In this document: piece by piece, positions 45,592 through 53,889 of the stretch
How the letters are laid out: each line of letters begins with the position of its first letter
Position numbering within the stretch: position 1 is the first letter of the stretch
NCBI GenBank assembly: GCA_003576695.1
Contig: QOZQ01000001.1
Span: 310,001 to 374,000, forward strand
Source of the DNA: Taklimakanibacter lacteus
GTDB taxonomy: Bacteria > Pseudomonadota > Alphaproteobacteria > Rhizobiales > Aestuariivirgaceae
DNA: 64,000 nucleotides
Reading direction: 5' to 3'
The notes under the pieces: generated by a model
What the model saw: only the letters and a program-made list of their open reading frames with translations
Told to the model about the DNA's origin: nothing
Database searches by the model: none
Position numbers and translations under genes: made by a program

Positions 45592-46734
45592 TCAGTCTTC
45601 CGCTGGCGTGGTTTCGTGACCATTCACCGGCTCGATGGTGAAATTGTTGCCGGAGAGGAATTCGCCGAATTTGGCCAGGCCCGGAAAGTGGTCACAGAAC
45701 ACTTTCACAACGACCAGGATCGGCACGGCGATCAGCGCGCCGACAATGCCCCATATCCAGCTCCAGAAAGCCAGCGAGATGAAAATGGCGACGACATTGA
45801 GCTCGAGCCGCTTGCCGACGACAAGCGGCGTGATGAAGGCGCTTTCGAGCGTGTGGAAGACGAGATAGGCCGCCGGCGGCAGCAGGGCCGGACCGATGCC
45901 GCCATAGGTGATGAGGCCGGCGATGAGCGCCGCACCGGTGCCGATGATGGCGCCGACATAGGGAATGAAATTGAGCATGGTCGCCGCCGCGCCCCAGAGC
46001 AGCGCGTTGGGCATGCCGAGGACCGCCATGGCGATGGCGACAACGATGCCGAAGCAGATATTGATGGCGGTGATGGTGAGAAGATAGCGCGAGACCTCGA
46101 ACTCGACGTCGTGGACGACGCGCACCGAGCGCTTCTTGTCGCTGAAGGTGGGCGAGGCGCGCACCAGCTTGTGCAGGAAGAGATCGCCCGAGGAGAGAAG
46201 GAACACCACGAGCACCAGGGTGGCGCCGAGCGTCGTCCCGAGCCCGCCCAGAGTATCGGCGGCCCAGGCGGCAAGGCCCGGCTGGGCCACGGTGACCTTT
46301 TCGGTCGTGGCACCCGACGCGTCGGCCATTTCCTCGAGCTGCGCCGAAGCGCTCATCATCTTGCGCAAGGGCTCACGCAAGGGGGCAAAACGCTCTTCGA
46401 TGCGCTGGGCGATCGCCGGCGCATCGGCAATGACCTGGCTCACCGGGTCGGAGAGATAGATGGTCGCCGAGCCGAAGACGGTGAAGATCGCCAGCACCAG
46501 GAGGATCGCCGAAGCGACGGAGGGAATGCCATGGCGGCGCAAATAGCGCACCATGGGCGAAAAGGTGAGGGTGATCAGGAGCGCCAGCATCACCGGCAGG
46601 AAAAAGCCGCGGGCGAAATAGAAGGCGCCGATCAGGAGGATCACGAATATGCCGATGATGGAGACGGATACCGGCTTGGACAGATGAAGCCGCGCCGCAA
46701 CCGCCTTGTTGCCCTCGACCGGGCTCATATCCAT
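45592..46734 (-). CDS. AI-2E family transporter / PerM-like permease
   Basis: The start at ATG 46734 (MDMSPVEGNKAV) has AAGGA upstream and lies below an EcfG-type promoter; the longer frame to 46851 reads through that promoter. The 380-residue protein has the family layout of two N-terminal membrane segments, a soluble portion (about 100-200), then several segments in the second half (NALLWGAAATMLNFIPYVGA, PALLPPAAYLVFHTLESAFI). Members export AI-2, sodium or other solutes, so the substrate is uncertain. Confidence 0.9.
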   Translation of the reverse strand: MDMSPVEGNKAVAARLHLSKPVSVSIIGIFVILLIGAFYFARGFFLPVMLALLITLTFSPMVRYLRRHGIPSVASAILLVLAIFTVFGSATIYLSDPVSQVIADAPAIAQRIEERFAPLREPLRKMMSASAQLEEMADASGATTEKVTVAQPGLAAWAADTLGGLGTTLGATLVLVVFLLSSGDLFLHKLVRASPTFSDKKRSVRVVHDVEFEVSRYLLTITAINICFGIVVAIAMAVLGMPNALLWGAAATMLNFIPYVGAIIGTGAALIAGLITYGGIGPALLPPAAYLVFHTLESAFITPLVVGKRLELNVVAIFISLAFWSWIWGIVGALIAVPILVVVKVFCDHFPGLAKFGEFLSGNNFTIEPVNGHETTPAED

Positions 46735-46771
46735 GTGACCATCCTTGCCGGTTCCCTCTGGGCCTACCAAT

Positions 46772-46796
46772 AACGTTTGGTCTCGATACCGGTTCC
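46772..46796 (-). promoter_or_regulatory. EcfG-type stress promoter for the AI-2E family gene
   Basis: GGAAC and CGTT on the minus strand with exactly 16 bases between them fully match the EcfG consensus. The CGTT end is 37 bases upstream of the ATG at 46734. This also supports the shorter start. Confidence 0.75.
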
Positions 46797-46930
46797 ACGA
46801 CGGCAAGGAGCTGAGCGATCCGGAAGAGACTTCACGGCGGCGTTTCGGCACCAGCGCGCATCCCGGCGAAGCGGCATCGCTTCGCCGAAAAGGATTCGCG
46901 CCATATCAATGTGTTGGAGCAAAGCCTCAT

Positions 46931-46964
46931 CGCCAAAGTCTTCAACTTTGGCGGGATTTGCTCT
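46931..46964 (-). repeat. Dispersed AGAGCAAATCCCGCC element, copy 2
   Basis: This is the inverted copy of 11039-11070. It contains its own perfect dyad, CGCCAAAGT and ACTTTGGCG (46931-46953). It lies in the 259-base gap between the AI-2E and aldehyde dehydrogenase genes, the rest of which holds the EcfG promoter and no other recognised feature. Confidence 0.75.
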
Positions 46965-46993
46965 AGCTTCCGAAGGCCTGCGAGAGTTCCTGC

Positions 46994-48565
46994 ATGACCA
47001 AAGCCCTGCCGCGCGTCACCTATTCCAACATCGCTGCCGATTTCGGAGCCCTGCATGACTGGCTCGATCAGGCCTTGCCGCGCTTTCGCAAGGCCTCCAT
47101 CGGGCAGGCATGGCCCAATGTCGTGGCCGGCCGCCACGATGTCAGCGGGCGTGCCTATGAGGTTCATTGTCCGTTCGATCACGATCTGATTGTGGCACGC
47201 CTCGTCGCCGGCGACCGCAAGGCGGTGAAGAGCGCCGTCGCCGCGGCGCGCGAGGCATTTCCGGACTGGTCGGGAATGGACTGGAAGGCGCGCCTCAAGA
47301 TCATGCGAAAATGGGCGAAGGAGATCGACCGGCGAAAATATGATCTCGGCATGGCCGCTCTCTATGAGGTCGGAAAATCCAGGCTCGAGGCCATTGGCGA
47401 GGCCGAGGAAGCCGTCGATCTCATCGAATGGTATTGCGACGAGATGGAGCGCAACAAGGGCTTCGTGCGGCCCATGGCGCGCGCCCTCAAGGCGGAGGAG
47501 ACGAGCTGCCAGCTCAAGCCGGTCGGCGTCTTCGCCGTCATCGCGCCCTTCAACTTTCCGGTGGCGCTGGCCTGTAACATGCTAGGGGCCTGCCTGGTGG
47601 CCGGCAATACGGCCGTGTTCAAGCCCTCCCCGCAATCAGGCCTGACGGCGGCGCTGCTGATGGAGACGGCCGAGGCCGCGGGCCTGCCGCCCGGCGTCGT
47701 CAACATGATCAATGGCGAGGAGGCAGGGCCGCTGCTGGTCGATTGCGACGGCGTCGACGGTGTCGCCTTCACCGGCAGCCACCAGGTCGGCATGCGCATC
47801 TTCCGCAAATTCGCATCCGGCCCTTTTGCGCGGCCGGTCATCTGCGAGATGGGCGGGAAGAACCCTGCCTATGTGTCAGCCAGGGCGGATCTCGAGCGCG
47901 CGGCCGAAGGGCTCGTCCGCTCGGCCTTCGGCCTGTCGGGCGAGAAATGCTCGGCCTGCTCGGTGGCCTATGTCGAAACCGCTGTCGTCGGCGACCTGCT
48001 CAAGCGCCTCAAGGTGCTGGCCGAGGCGATCGTCACCGGCAATCCGGAAGACCGGCGGACGTTCATGGGTCCGGTGATCAATGAAGCGGCTATCGAGCGG
48101 TTTCACAAAGCGGTGAAGGCTGCCCGGTCAAAAGGCCGCATCGTGCATGGCGGCGACAGGCTGGCCGGCGGAAGCTACGCCAAAGGCCATTTCGTCGCCC
48201 CCACGATCGTGGCGGAACTTCCCCCGGATCATTGGATTAACAAAGAGGAATTGTTCCTGCCCTTTCTCTCGGTCCAGGCCTGCGCTTCGCTGGACGAGGG
48301 CATCCAATTGGGAAATCGCAATGTTTACGGGCTGTGCGCGGGACTCTATTCGGAGGACCCCAGGGAGATCGAGAGGTTCCTCGCGATCGCCCAAGCTGGC
48401 GTTCTCTACGTCAACCGGCGGAGCGGGGCGACCACCGGGGCCTGGCCCGGCGTCCAGAGCTTCTGCGGCTGGAAGGGCTCGGGCGTCGACGGCAAAGGGG
48501 GCCTCGGCCCGTTTACCATCCCCCGCTATATGCGCGAACAAAGTCTCACCATCATGCGTGGTTAG
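46994..48565 (+). CDS. Aldehyde dehydrogenase, delta1-pyrroline-5-carboxylate dehydrogenase (RocA-like) type
   Basis: The 523-residue NAD(P)-dependent aldehyde dehydrogenase has FAVIAPFNFPVALACN, GNTAVFKPSPQSGLTA, VAFTGSHQVGMRIF, VICEMGGKNPAYV (with the general-base glutamate) and GEKCSACS (catalytic cysteine). Its length, N-terminal FGALHDWLDQAL, and the end GLGPFTIPRYMREQS resemble RocA-type P5C dehydrogenases, which convert P5C to glutamate. The assignment to P5C is by overall likeness only. It stands alone, with a large hairpin following. Confidence 0.85.
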   Translation: MTKALPRVTYSNIAADFGALHDWLDQALPRFRKASIGQAWPNVVAGRHDVSGRAYEVHCPFDHDLIVARLVAGDRKAVKSAVAAAREAFPDWSGMDWKARLKIMRKWAKEIDRRKYDLGMAALYEVGKSRLEAIGEAEEAVDLIEWYCDEMERNKGFVRPMARALKAEETSCQLKPVGVFAVIAPFNFPVALACNMLGACLVAGNTAVFKPSPQSGLTAALLMETAEAAGLPPGVVNMINGEEAGPLLVDCDGVDGVAFTGSHQVGMRIFRKFASGPFARPVICEMGGKNPAYVSARADLERAAEGLVRSAFGLSGEKCSACSVAYVETAVVGDLLKRLKVLAEAIVTGNPEDRRTFMGPVINEAAIERFHKAVKAARSKGRIVHGGDRLAGGSYAKGHFVAPTIVAELPPDHWINKEELFLPFLSVQACASLDEGIQLGNRNVYGLCAGLYSEDPREIERFLAIAQAGVLYVNRRSGATTGAWPGVQSFCGWKGSGVDGKGGLGPFTIPRYMREQSLTIMRG

Positions 48566-48572
48566 GGCACTA

Positions 48573-48620
48573 GATCACCATCCCCTCGGATCGGTCCGAT
48601 CTGAGGGGATAAAGGTGATC
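48573..48620 (+). terminator. Extended palindromic hairpin after the aldehyde dehydrogenase gene
   Basis: GATCACC, CCCCTC and GATCGG pair in order with CCGATC, GAGGGG and GGTGATC, covering 48573-48620. It begins 8 bases after the stop codon. It probably acts as a terminator or a palindromic repeat unit. Confidence 0.7.
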
Positions 48621-48636
48621 GAACTTATAAATTTGG

Positions 48637-48683
48637 CGCATGATCGGACGGAAAACCGGTACCCACTTTTCCCGATCACGCGC
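48637..48683. repeat. Rhizobiales-type dispersed palindromic repeat
   Basis: The sequence GCATGATCGGACGGAAAACC followed by GGTACCCACTTTTCCCGATC resembles the widespread GATC-x-AAAACCGG-x-CCCACTTTT-x-GATC intergenic element of Rhizobiales chromosomes. It lies in the 249-base gap before opgG. Confidence 0.75.
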
Positions 48684-48814
48684 CGCCGAGGGCTTTACAA
48701 ATCGTTCTTGGGGCTCCATGTTGCGGCGCACATCGGGGTGTGTTCCAGGTTCCAGAGAACTGGCAAAAAACCGTGATCCGGCATCGTGTTAAGTCGGGCG
48801 AGGAGTTGTGTTGA

Positions 48815-50359
48815 ATGAGCGTTACGCGGCGCGGTGTGTTGAACACGCTGCAAGGGCTTGCGGTCCTGGGGCTTGCGTCCAAAGCCGGCCTGCTTGAAGC
48901 AGCGGCACAGACGACCGAGCTGTTCGCCAAATCCGAGACCTTTAGCGACGACTATGTATTGGAGCTGGCGCGGGCGCGTGCCAAGAAGCCCTTCGTCGAA
49001 GAGAAGATCGCCATGCCGCCCGGCCTGGACAATCTGACCTACGATCAGTATCGCGACATCCGCTTCAATCCGGAGAAGTCGATCTGGCGCGGCCAGCCGC
49101 ATGGCTTCTCCTTCGACCTGTTCCATTCCGGCTTCTACTACACATCGCCGGTCGACATCTTCGTCGTGAATGACGGCGAGCAGGCCAAGCTCAACTACGT
49201 CCCCGATCTCTTCACCTTCGGTCCCCTGGTGCAGCAGCCCAAGGGCGATGTCGATCTGCACTATGCCGGCTTCCGCCTGCGCTATCCGATCAACAGCAAG
49301 GACTACAACGACGAGTTCTGCGTGTTCCAGGGCGCCTCCTATTTCCGCGCCATCGGCAGGGGCCATCTCTACGGGCTTTCGGCGCGCGGGCTGGCGATCG
49401 ACACCGGCCAGCCCAATGGCGAGGAATTCCCGTTCTTCCGCTCGTTCTGGATACGCACGCCGACGCCCGATGCGGTCTCGGTGGTGGTGTGGGCGCTGCT
49501 CGACAGCCCGTCGGCGACCGGCGCCTACCGCTTCACCATCAAGCCGGGCGCGGCGACGCAGATGGATGTCGAGATGACGATCTTCCCGCGCCGCGATCTC
49601 GAGCATGTGGGCATCGCTCCGCTCACCAGCATGTTCCTCTATGACGCCATGAACCATGCCGCCTTCGACGACTATCGTCCGGCGGTGTGCGATTCAGACG
49701 GGCTGATGATGCTGACGGGGGCGGGCGAGTATCTGTGGCGGCCGCTGGCCAATCCCAAGACGCTCCAGGTGTCGGCTTTCGTCGACAACAGCCCGGGTGG
49801 TTTCGGCCTGATGCAGCGCAAAAGGCGCTATGACGACTTCCTCGATCTCGAAGCCAAATATGAGAAGCGGCCCAGCCTGTGGGTGGAACCGATCGGCGAT
49901 TGGGGCCAGGGTGCGGTCGAGCTTTATGAAATCCCCTCGCAGCGCGAGATCAACGACAATATCGCGGTATTCTGGCAGCCGAAGCAGCGGCCGGCCAAGG
50001 ACGGCTCGGCCTCCTTCGTCTACCGGCTCTACTGGTGCGACGAGTGGCCGCTCGACCGCAAGGATTTCAAGGCAATGGCCCGTTTCTCGGGCGGCGGTCT
50101 CAATTTCGACCAGAACAAACGCCTTTATGTCATCGATTTCGAAGGCGGCTCTCTGACGGGCGATGTGGTCGCCGACGTGACCGCGAGCCAGGGTACGATC
50201 AGCAATGTCGTCACCCAGCCCAATCCGCAAAGCGGCGGCGTCAGGCTGTCTTTCGAGATTGATGTCGGAAGTGCCGAGATGGCCGAATTCCGGGCCGTGC
50301 TCAAGCGCGGCCAGGACAAGGTGAGCGAAACATGGCTCTATCGGTGGACAAAATCGTAG
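48815..50359 (+). CDS. opgG: Periplasmic glucan biosynthesis protein, OpgG/OpgD family
   Basis: The 514-residue protein of osmoregulated periplasmic glucan synthesis has a twin-arginine-type signal (SVTRRGVLNTLQGLAVLGLA), more typical of OpgD than of OpgG of enterobacteria. The mature part shows the beta-sandwich pattern, with YDQYRDIRFNPEKSIWRG near residue 70 and FPFFRSFWIRTP. It likely branches or modifies the glucan backbone made by OpgH, whose start overlaps its 3' end. GAGGAG precedes ATG 48815 by about 9 bases. Confidence 0.93.
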   Translation: MSVTRRGVLNTLQGLAVLGLASKAGLLEAAAQTTELFAKSETFSDDYVLELARARAKKPFVEEKIAMPPGLDNLTYDQYRDIRFNPEKSIWRGQPHGFSFDLFHSGFYYTSPVDIFVVNDGEQAKLNYVPDLFTFGPLVQQPKGDVDLHYAGFRLRYPINSKDYNDEFCVFQGASYFRAIGRGHLYGLSARGLAIDTGQPNGEEFPFFRSFWIRTPTPDAVSVVVWALLDSPSATGAYRFTIKPGAATQMDVEMTIFPRRDLEHVGIAPLTSMFLYDAMNHAAFDDYRPAVCDSDGLMMLTGAGEYLWRPLANPKTLQVSAFVDNSPGGFGLMQRKRRYDDFLDLEAKYEKRPSLWVEPIGDWGQGAVELYEIPSQREINDNIAVFWQPKQRPAKDGSASFVYRLYWCDEWPLDRKDFKAMARFSGGGLNFDQNKRLYVIDFEGGSLTGDVVADVTASQGTISNVVTQPNPQSGGVRLSFEIDVGSAEMAEFRAVLKRGQDKVSETWLYRWTKS

Positions 50360-52218
50360 ATCTCGCCCCCGCGAAGGACGATAGTCTGCCGCCGGAATCC
50401 CGGCTCGAAATGCCCGTTCAGGATCTCAGGCACTGGCCGCCGGGCGGGGCGCTCCCCGCCGGCCGGTCGCATCCCAGCATCCATGTCTGCCGCTGGTTCG
50501 TGTTCTCGGCGACGCTGGCTTTGACCGGCCTCGGTACCTATGAGATCTACCAGGTGATCAGCCCGGCCGACATCACCTGGCTGCAGGTCATCTTCGCGGG
50601 CCTCTTCGCCGTCACCTTCGCCTGGATCTCCTTCGCCTGCGCCAGCGCCGTCCTCGGCTTCCTGTGCCTGAGGCGGCAGCGCTATGTGCTGGCCGACAAG
50701 GACAAGATCGGGCGCACCGCGCTCCTGATGCCGGTCTATCACGAGGATCCCGAAACGGTGGCCGAAGCGCTGGGCCGCATGGGCCGGGCACTTGCCGCGG
50801 AAGATGCCGGCAAGTCGTTCGACATCTTCGTGCTGAGCGACAGCCGCGAGGCGGCGCATATCCGCAACGAGGTGCAGGTCTTCGCCAAACTGCGCGAGCA
50901 GCTCAGTGACGTGATCGCCGTCTATTATCGCCGCCGCGCCGACAATCATCACAAGAAGGCCGGCAATATCGCCGATTTCGTCACCCGCTGGGGCGGCACC
51001 TATGAGGCGATGATCGTGCTCGACGCCGACAGCATGATGGCGGGATCCACCCTCGTCACGCTGGCGCGGGCCTTGGCGGCCGACCCCAAGGCCGGCATCA
51101 TCCAGAGCCTGCCGCTCCTGCACAACCGCTGGACGCTCTATGCGCGCATGCAGCAATTCGCCGGCCGCGTCTATGGACCGATCGTCGCCAACGGGCTCGC
51201 CGCCTGGCACGGGCGCGACGGCAATTATTGGGGGCATAATGCGATCATCCGGGTGAAGGCCTTCGCCGAAGCCGCAGGGCTGCCCGAGCTCGAAGGCCGC
51301 AAGCCCTTCGGCGGCCATGTCATGAGCCATGATTTCGTCGAGGCGGCGCTGATGCGGCGCGCCGGATGGGCGGTCTATATGCTGCCGGGGCTCGGCGGCT
51401 CCTATGAGGAGACGCCGCCCAATCTCATCGAGCTCGCGGCGCGCGACCGGCGCTGGAGCCAGGGCAACCTGCAGCATATGAAGCTTCTCACCGTGAAGGG
51501 CCTGCATTGGGTGAGCCGCATCCACTTCCTGCAGGGCATCATGTCCTATCTGGCCTCGCCGCTGTGGCTGTTTCTGCTGATGACCGGTCTCGTTCTCTCG
51601 ACGGTCGCCAAATATACCGAGCCCAATTATTTCCCCGAAGGCTTCTCGCTGTTCCCGGCCTGGCCGGTCTTCGATCCGGAACGAGCGCTGAGATTGTTCA
51701 CCCTGACCATGGCGGTGCTGTTCGTGCCGAAGATCCTCGGCATCCTGGCGGCACTCCTCAATCCCGAGCTGCGGCGCGGCTGCGGCGGCGCCATCGGGTT
51801 GTTCAAGAGCCTGCTGGCCGAATCCTTCCTGTCGGCGCTGCTCTCGCCGATCATGATGCTCATCCAGTCGGGCTTCGTGCTCGATGTGCTGCTCGGACGC
51901 GATTCCGGCTGGAAGGCGCAGAAGCGCACCGAAGAGGCGCCGCCTTTCAACGAGCTCCTCTACAAGCATGCCTGGCATATCGTGACCGGCGTGCTGGTCG
52001 GCGTGCTCGCTTTCCTGATCACCACCCAGACCTTCCTGTGGCTGTCGCCGATCGTGCTGGGCCTCGCTCTGTCGGCCTATGTGTCCTGGGTTACGGGGCT
52101 CGTGTCGGTCGGCAAGCGCGCCTGGGCGTGGAACATCTTCCGCATCCCGGAAGAGGCGCAGCCGGTTTTCGGCGACCAGGACACTAGCCCCGAGGGACGG
52201 CTCGCGGCGGCGGAGTGA
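50332..52218 (+). CDS. opgH: Glucan beta-glucosyltransferase OpgH (membrane)
   Basis: The 628-residue inner-membrane GT2 enzyme builds the beta-glucan backbone from UDP-glucose. It has about two N-terminal membrane segments, a catalytic domain (TALLMPVYHEDPETVAEAL, VLDADSMMAGS and a RDRRWSQGNLQHMKLL QXXRW-like motif), then about six C-terminal membrane segments. It is shorter than the 847-residue E. coli form, as in other alphaproteobacteria. It starts 28 bases within opgG, coupling the two, and its tail overlaps the convergent aconitase X small subunit by 35 bases. Confidence 0.94.
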   Translation: MALSVDKIVDLAPAKDDSLPPESRLEMPVQDLRHWPPGGALPAGRSHPSIHVCRWFVFSATLALTGLGTYEIYQVISPADITWLQVIFAGLFAVTFAWISFACASAVLGFLCLRRQRYVLADKDKIGRTALLMPVYHEDPETVAEALGRMGRALAAEDAGKSFDIFVLSDSREAAHIRNEVQVFAKLREQLSDVIAVYYRRRADNHHKKAGNIADFVTRWGGTYEAMIVLDADSMMAGSTLVTLARALAADPKAGIIQSLPLLHNRWTLYARMQQFAGRVYGPIVANGLAAWHGRDGNYWGHNAIIRVKAFAEAAGLPELEGRKPFGGHVMSHDFVEAALMRRAGWAVYMLPGLGGSYEETPPNLIELAARDRRWSQGNLQHMKLLTVKGLHWVSRIHFLQGIMSYLASPLWLFLLMTGLVLSTVAKYTEPNYFPEGFSLFPAWPVFDPERALRLFTLTMAVLFVPKILGILAALLNPELRRGCGGAIGLFKSLLAESFLSALLSPIMMLIQSGFVLDVLLGRDSGWKAQKRTEEAPPFNELLYKHAWHIVTGVLVGVLAFLITTQTFLWLSPIVLGLALSAYVSWVTGLVSVGKRAWAWNIFRIPEEAQPVFGDQDTSPEGRLAAAE

Positions 52219-52612
52219 TCCGGCCATCCGGGGCAATTGCCAGCGTCGAAGCGACCGCCAGAGTTTCATAATCCTCCGTGTTCACGGAGAGAACCGGGCA
52301 GCTTCGGCCGTAAAGCTGTTGCGCCACCATCGCGCCAATGGCGAGATTGATATCGGGCCTGATCAGGATGATGGCCGCCGGCGCCGTGCCGAGCCTGATC
52401 GCTTCCGCCATGCCGCCAGGTGCTGTGCCGGAGCCGCGCGTCTCGCGCATCATCAGAACCTTGCCTGAGATGCACTGACCCCGTTGCGGGTGGTGGATGT
52501 CGATGATCACGCCGTTACGCGGATCGAAGGCGCCCCAGAAGCTCAAGGGTGCCGCGAGCGCCAGCACCTCGCCCTCCGCAGCACCCTTGTGAAGAATGCG
52601 GGCGCTGATCAT
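52184..52612 (-). CDS. Aconitase X small subunit (swivel domain, DUF126)
   Basis: The start at ATG 52612 overlaps the stop of the large-subunit gene (ATGA), giving 142 residues; the longer frame lies inside the neighbour. The swiveling-domain features are GEVLALAAPLSFWGAFDP, HPQRGQCISGKVLMM and GSGTAPGGMAEAIRLG. With the large subunit it forms a two-chain aconitase X, as in bacterial cis-3-hydroxy-L-proline dehydratases. The function remains inferred. Confidence 0.9.
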   Translation of the reverse strand: MISARILHKGAAEGEVLALAAPLSFWGAFDPRNGVIIDIHHPQRGQCISGKVLMMRETRGSGTAPGGMAEAIRLGTAPAAIILIRPDINLAIGAMVAQQLYGRSCPVLSVNTEDYETLAVASTLAIAPDGRITPPPRAVPRG

Positions 52613-53889
52613 GCGAGGCCGTTCGTCCACAGCCGAGGATCGCGCCATGTCTCGCCCCTGACGGCACTCTCCACGCATTCGGCAAGGCTGCCGAAACAGA
52701 CTTCAACACCCAGCATGCCGGGCGCGTAATAGGCCCATTTGGCGGCATTGGTCATGATGCGGCCGCGGCAGTTGCGCACGGCGGGCGAATAATAAGTGCA
52801 GGTATCGGCGATGACGATGGCGCCGAATTTTTCGAGATCGGCGATCCAGCCGCGCGACGCTGCCTCGTCTCGTACATAGCGGCTGGTCGAGACATAGAAG
52901 GCGAGGCCGGGCTTCGCCTTGCGGCCGGCAATGAGCGGCATGAGGCGGGCAAATTCGGTCAGCGAGAAATGCGGCGTGCCGAGCGCCACCATGTCGAGCG
53001 GGCCGTCGCGGGCGCTTGTCAGGTCGCGTCGAGCCCTTGCCAGGTCATCCGGCGTCAGATCCAGAATGCGGGTGGGAGTGCCGCCCTGGAAGGCGTGCTC
53101 GTTCGTTGCCGCCTCAGGGGTTACGCCGGTCGCGTGCCAGAGCTCGATGCCGCCGGAGGCGGCCGCGGCGGCGCTGAGCGCCTTGAGCCCGTCCGTCGTG
53201 TCCTGCGGCGGCAGTCCGTCGATCACCGGGATGGCCTGGCCCGCGAGCCTCCCCACATGATGGCCGAGCAGGTGATAGAAGATGTTCTCGCTCTTCCAGT
53301 CCGCGGCGATGCCGGTGGTGCGGATGAGGATATCGCCGCGCCGCGCCTCAACGAGATGGAGCCCGGCATAGGGCGCCTTGCCGATGAGCGCGCAGGCGAC
53401 ATCGAGATAATCGCCATATTTGTTGGTGCGGGCGCCGATGACGGAATTGTAGAAGGAGACCGCATTGGATTCACCGGCGACGATGTGCTCGCCGAATTTG
53501 GGGCCGCCCGGGAGCTGATAGGGCGCGCAGGTCCAGACCGGGCGGCAGCCGAGCTTCTCATAGAGCTGCATCAGCCGGCGCGCGCCCTTGACCATTTGCG
53601 GATCGCCCGCCTCGGGCCTGATCTCGGGATCCGCGAGGCTCACCACGCCATTGTTCGTCCAGGCCGGCACGGCAAGCCTGGCGTCGTGATCGAGCAGATA
53701 CTGCGCGAAATCGACATGCGCCTCGCCCGCATAGAAGCAGGCATCGATATGGGCGAAGGAGATGGGGATGAGGGAGCGGGCTTCCAGAATGTCGGCGGCG
53801 GCCAGCACGAGGCGCATGGCGAGCTCGAGCGCCGGGCCTTCGGCGCCCTCAAGGCGCCCCCGGTCCCTATCGTCGAGCGTGACGCTCAT
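52609..53889 (-). CDS. Aconitase X catalytic subunit (DUF521), cis-3-hydroxy-L-proline dehydratase-like
   Basis: The 426-residue protein is of the aconitase X large-subunit family. Three cysteines likely to ligate an iron-sulfur cluster lie in VWTCAPYQLPG, ADTCTYYSPAV and RNCRGRIMTN. FGEHIVAGESNAVSFYNSVI is typical. Known bacterial members of the two-chain type dehydrate cis-3-hydroxy-L-proline to delta1-pyrroline-2-carboxylate. The small subunit overlaps its stop; its start overlaps the stop of the upstream acyltransferase fusion, an odd pairing. Confidence 0.9.
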   Translation of the reverse strand: MSVTLDDRDRGRLEGAEGPALELAMRLVLAAADILEARSLIPISFAHIDACFYAGEAHVDFAQYLLDHDARLAVPAWTNNGVVSLADPEIRPEAGDPQMVKGARRLMQLYEKLGCRPVWTCAPYQLPGGPKFGEHIVAGESNAVSFYNSVIGARTNKYGDYLDVACALIGKAPYAGLHLVEARRGDILIRTTGIAADWKSENIFYHLLGHHVGRLAGQAIPVIDGLPPQDTTDGLKALSAAAAASGGIELWHATGVTPEAATNEHAFQGGTPTRILDLTPDDLARARRDLTSARDGPLDMVALGTPHFSLTEFARLMPLIAGRKAKPGLAFYVSTSRYVRDEAASRGWIADLEKFGAIVIADTCTYYSPAVRNCRGRIMTNAAKWAYYAPGMLGVEVCFGSLAECVESAVRGETWRDPRLWTNGLA

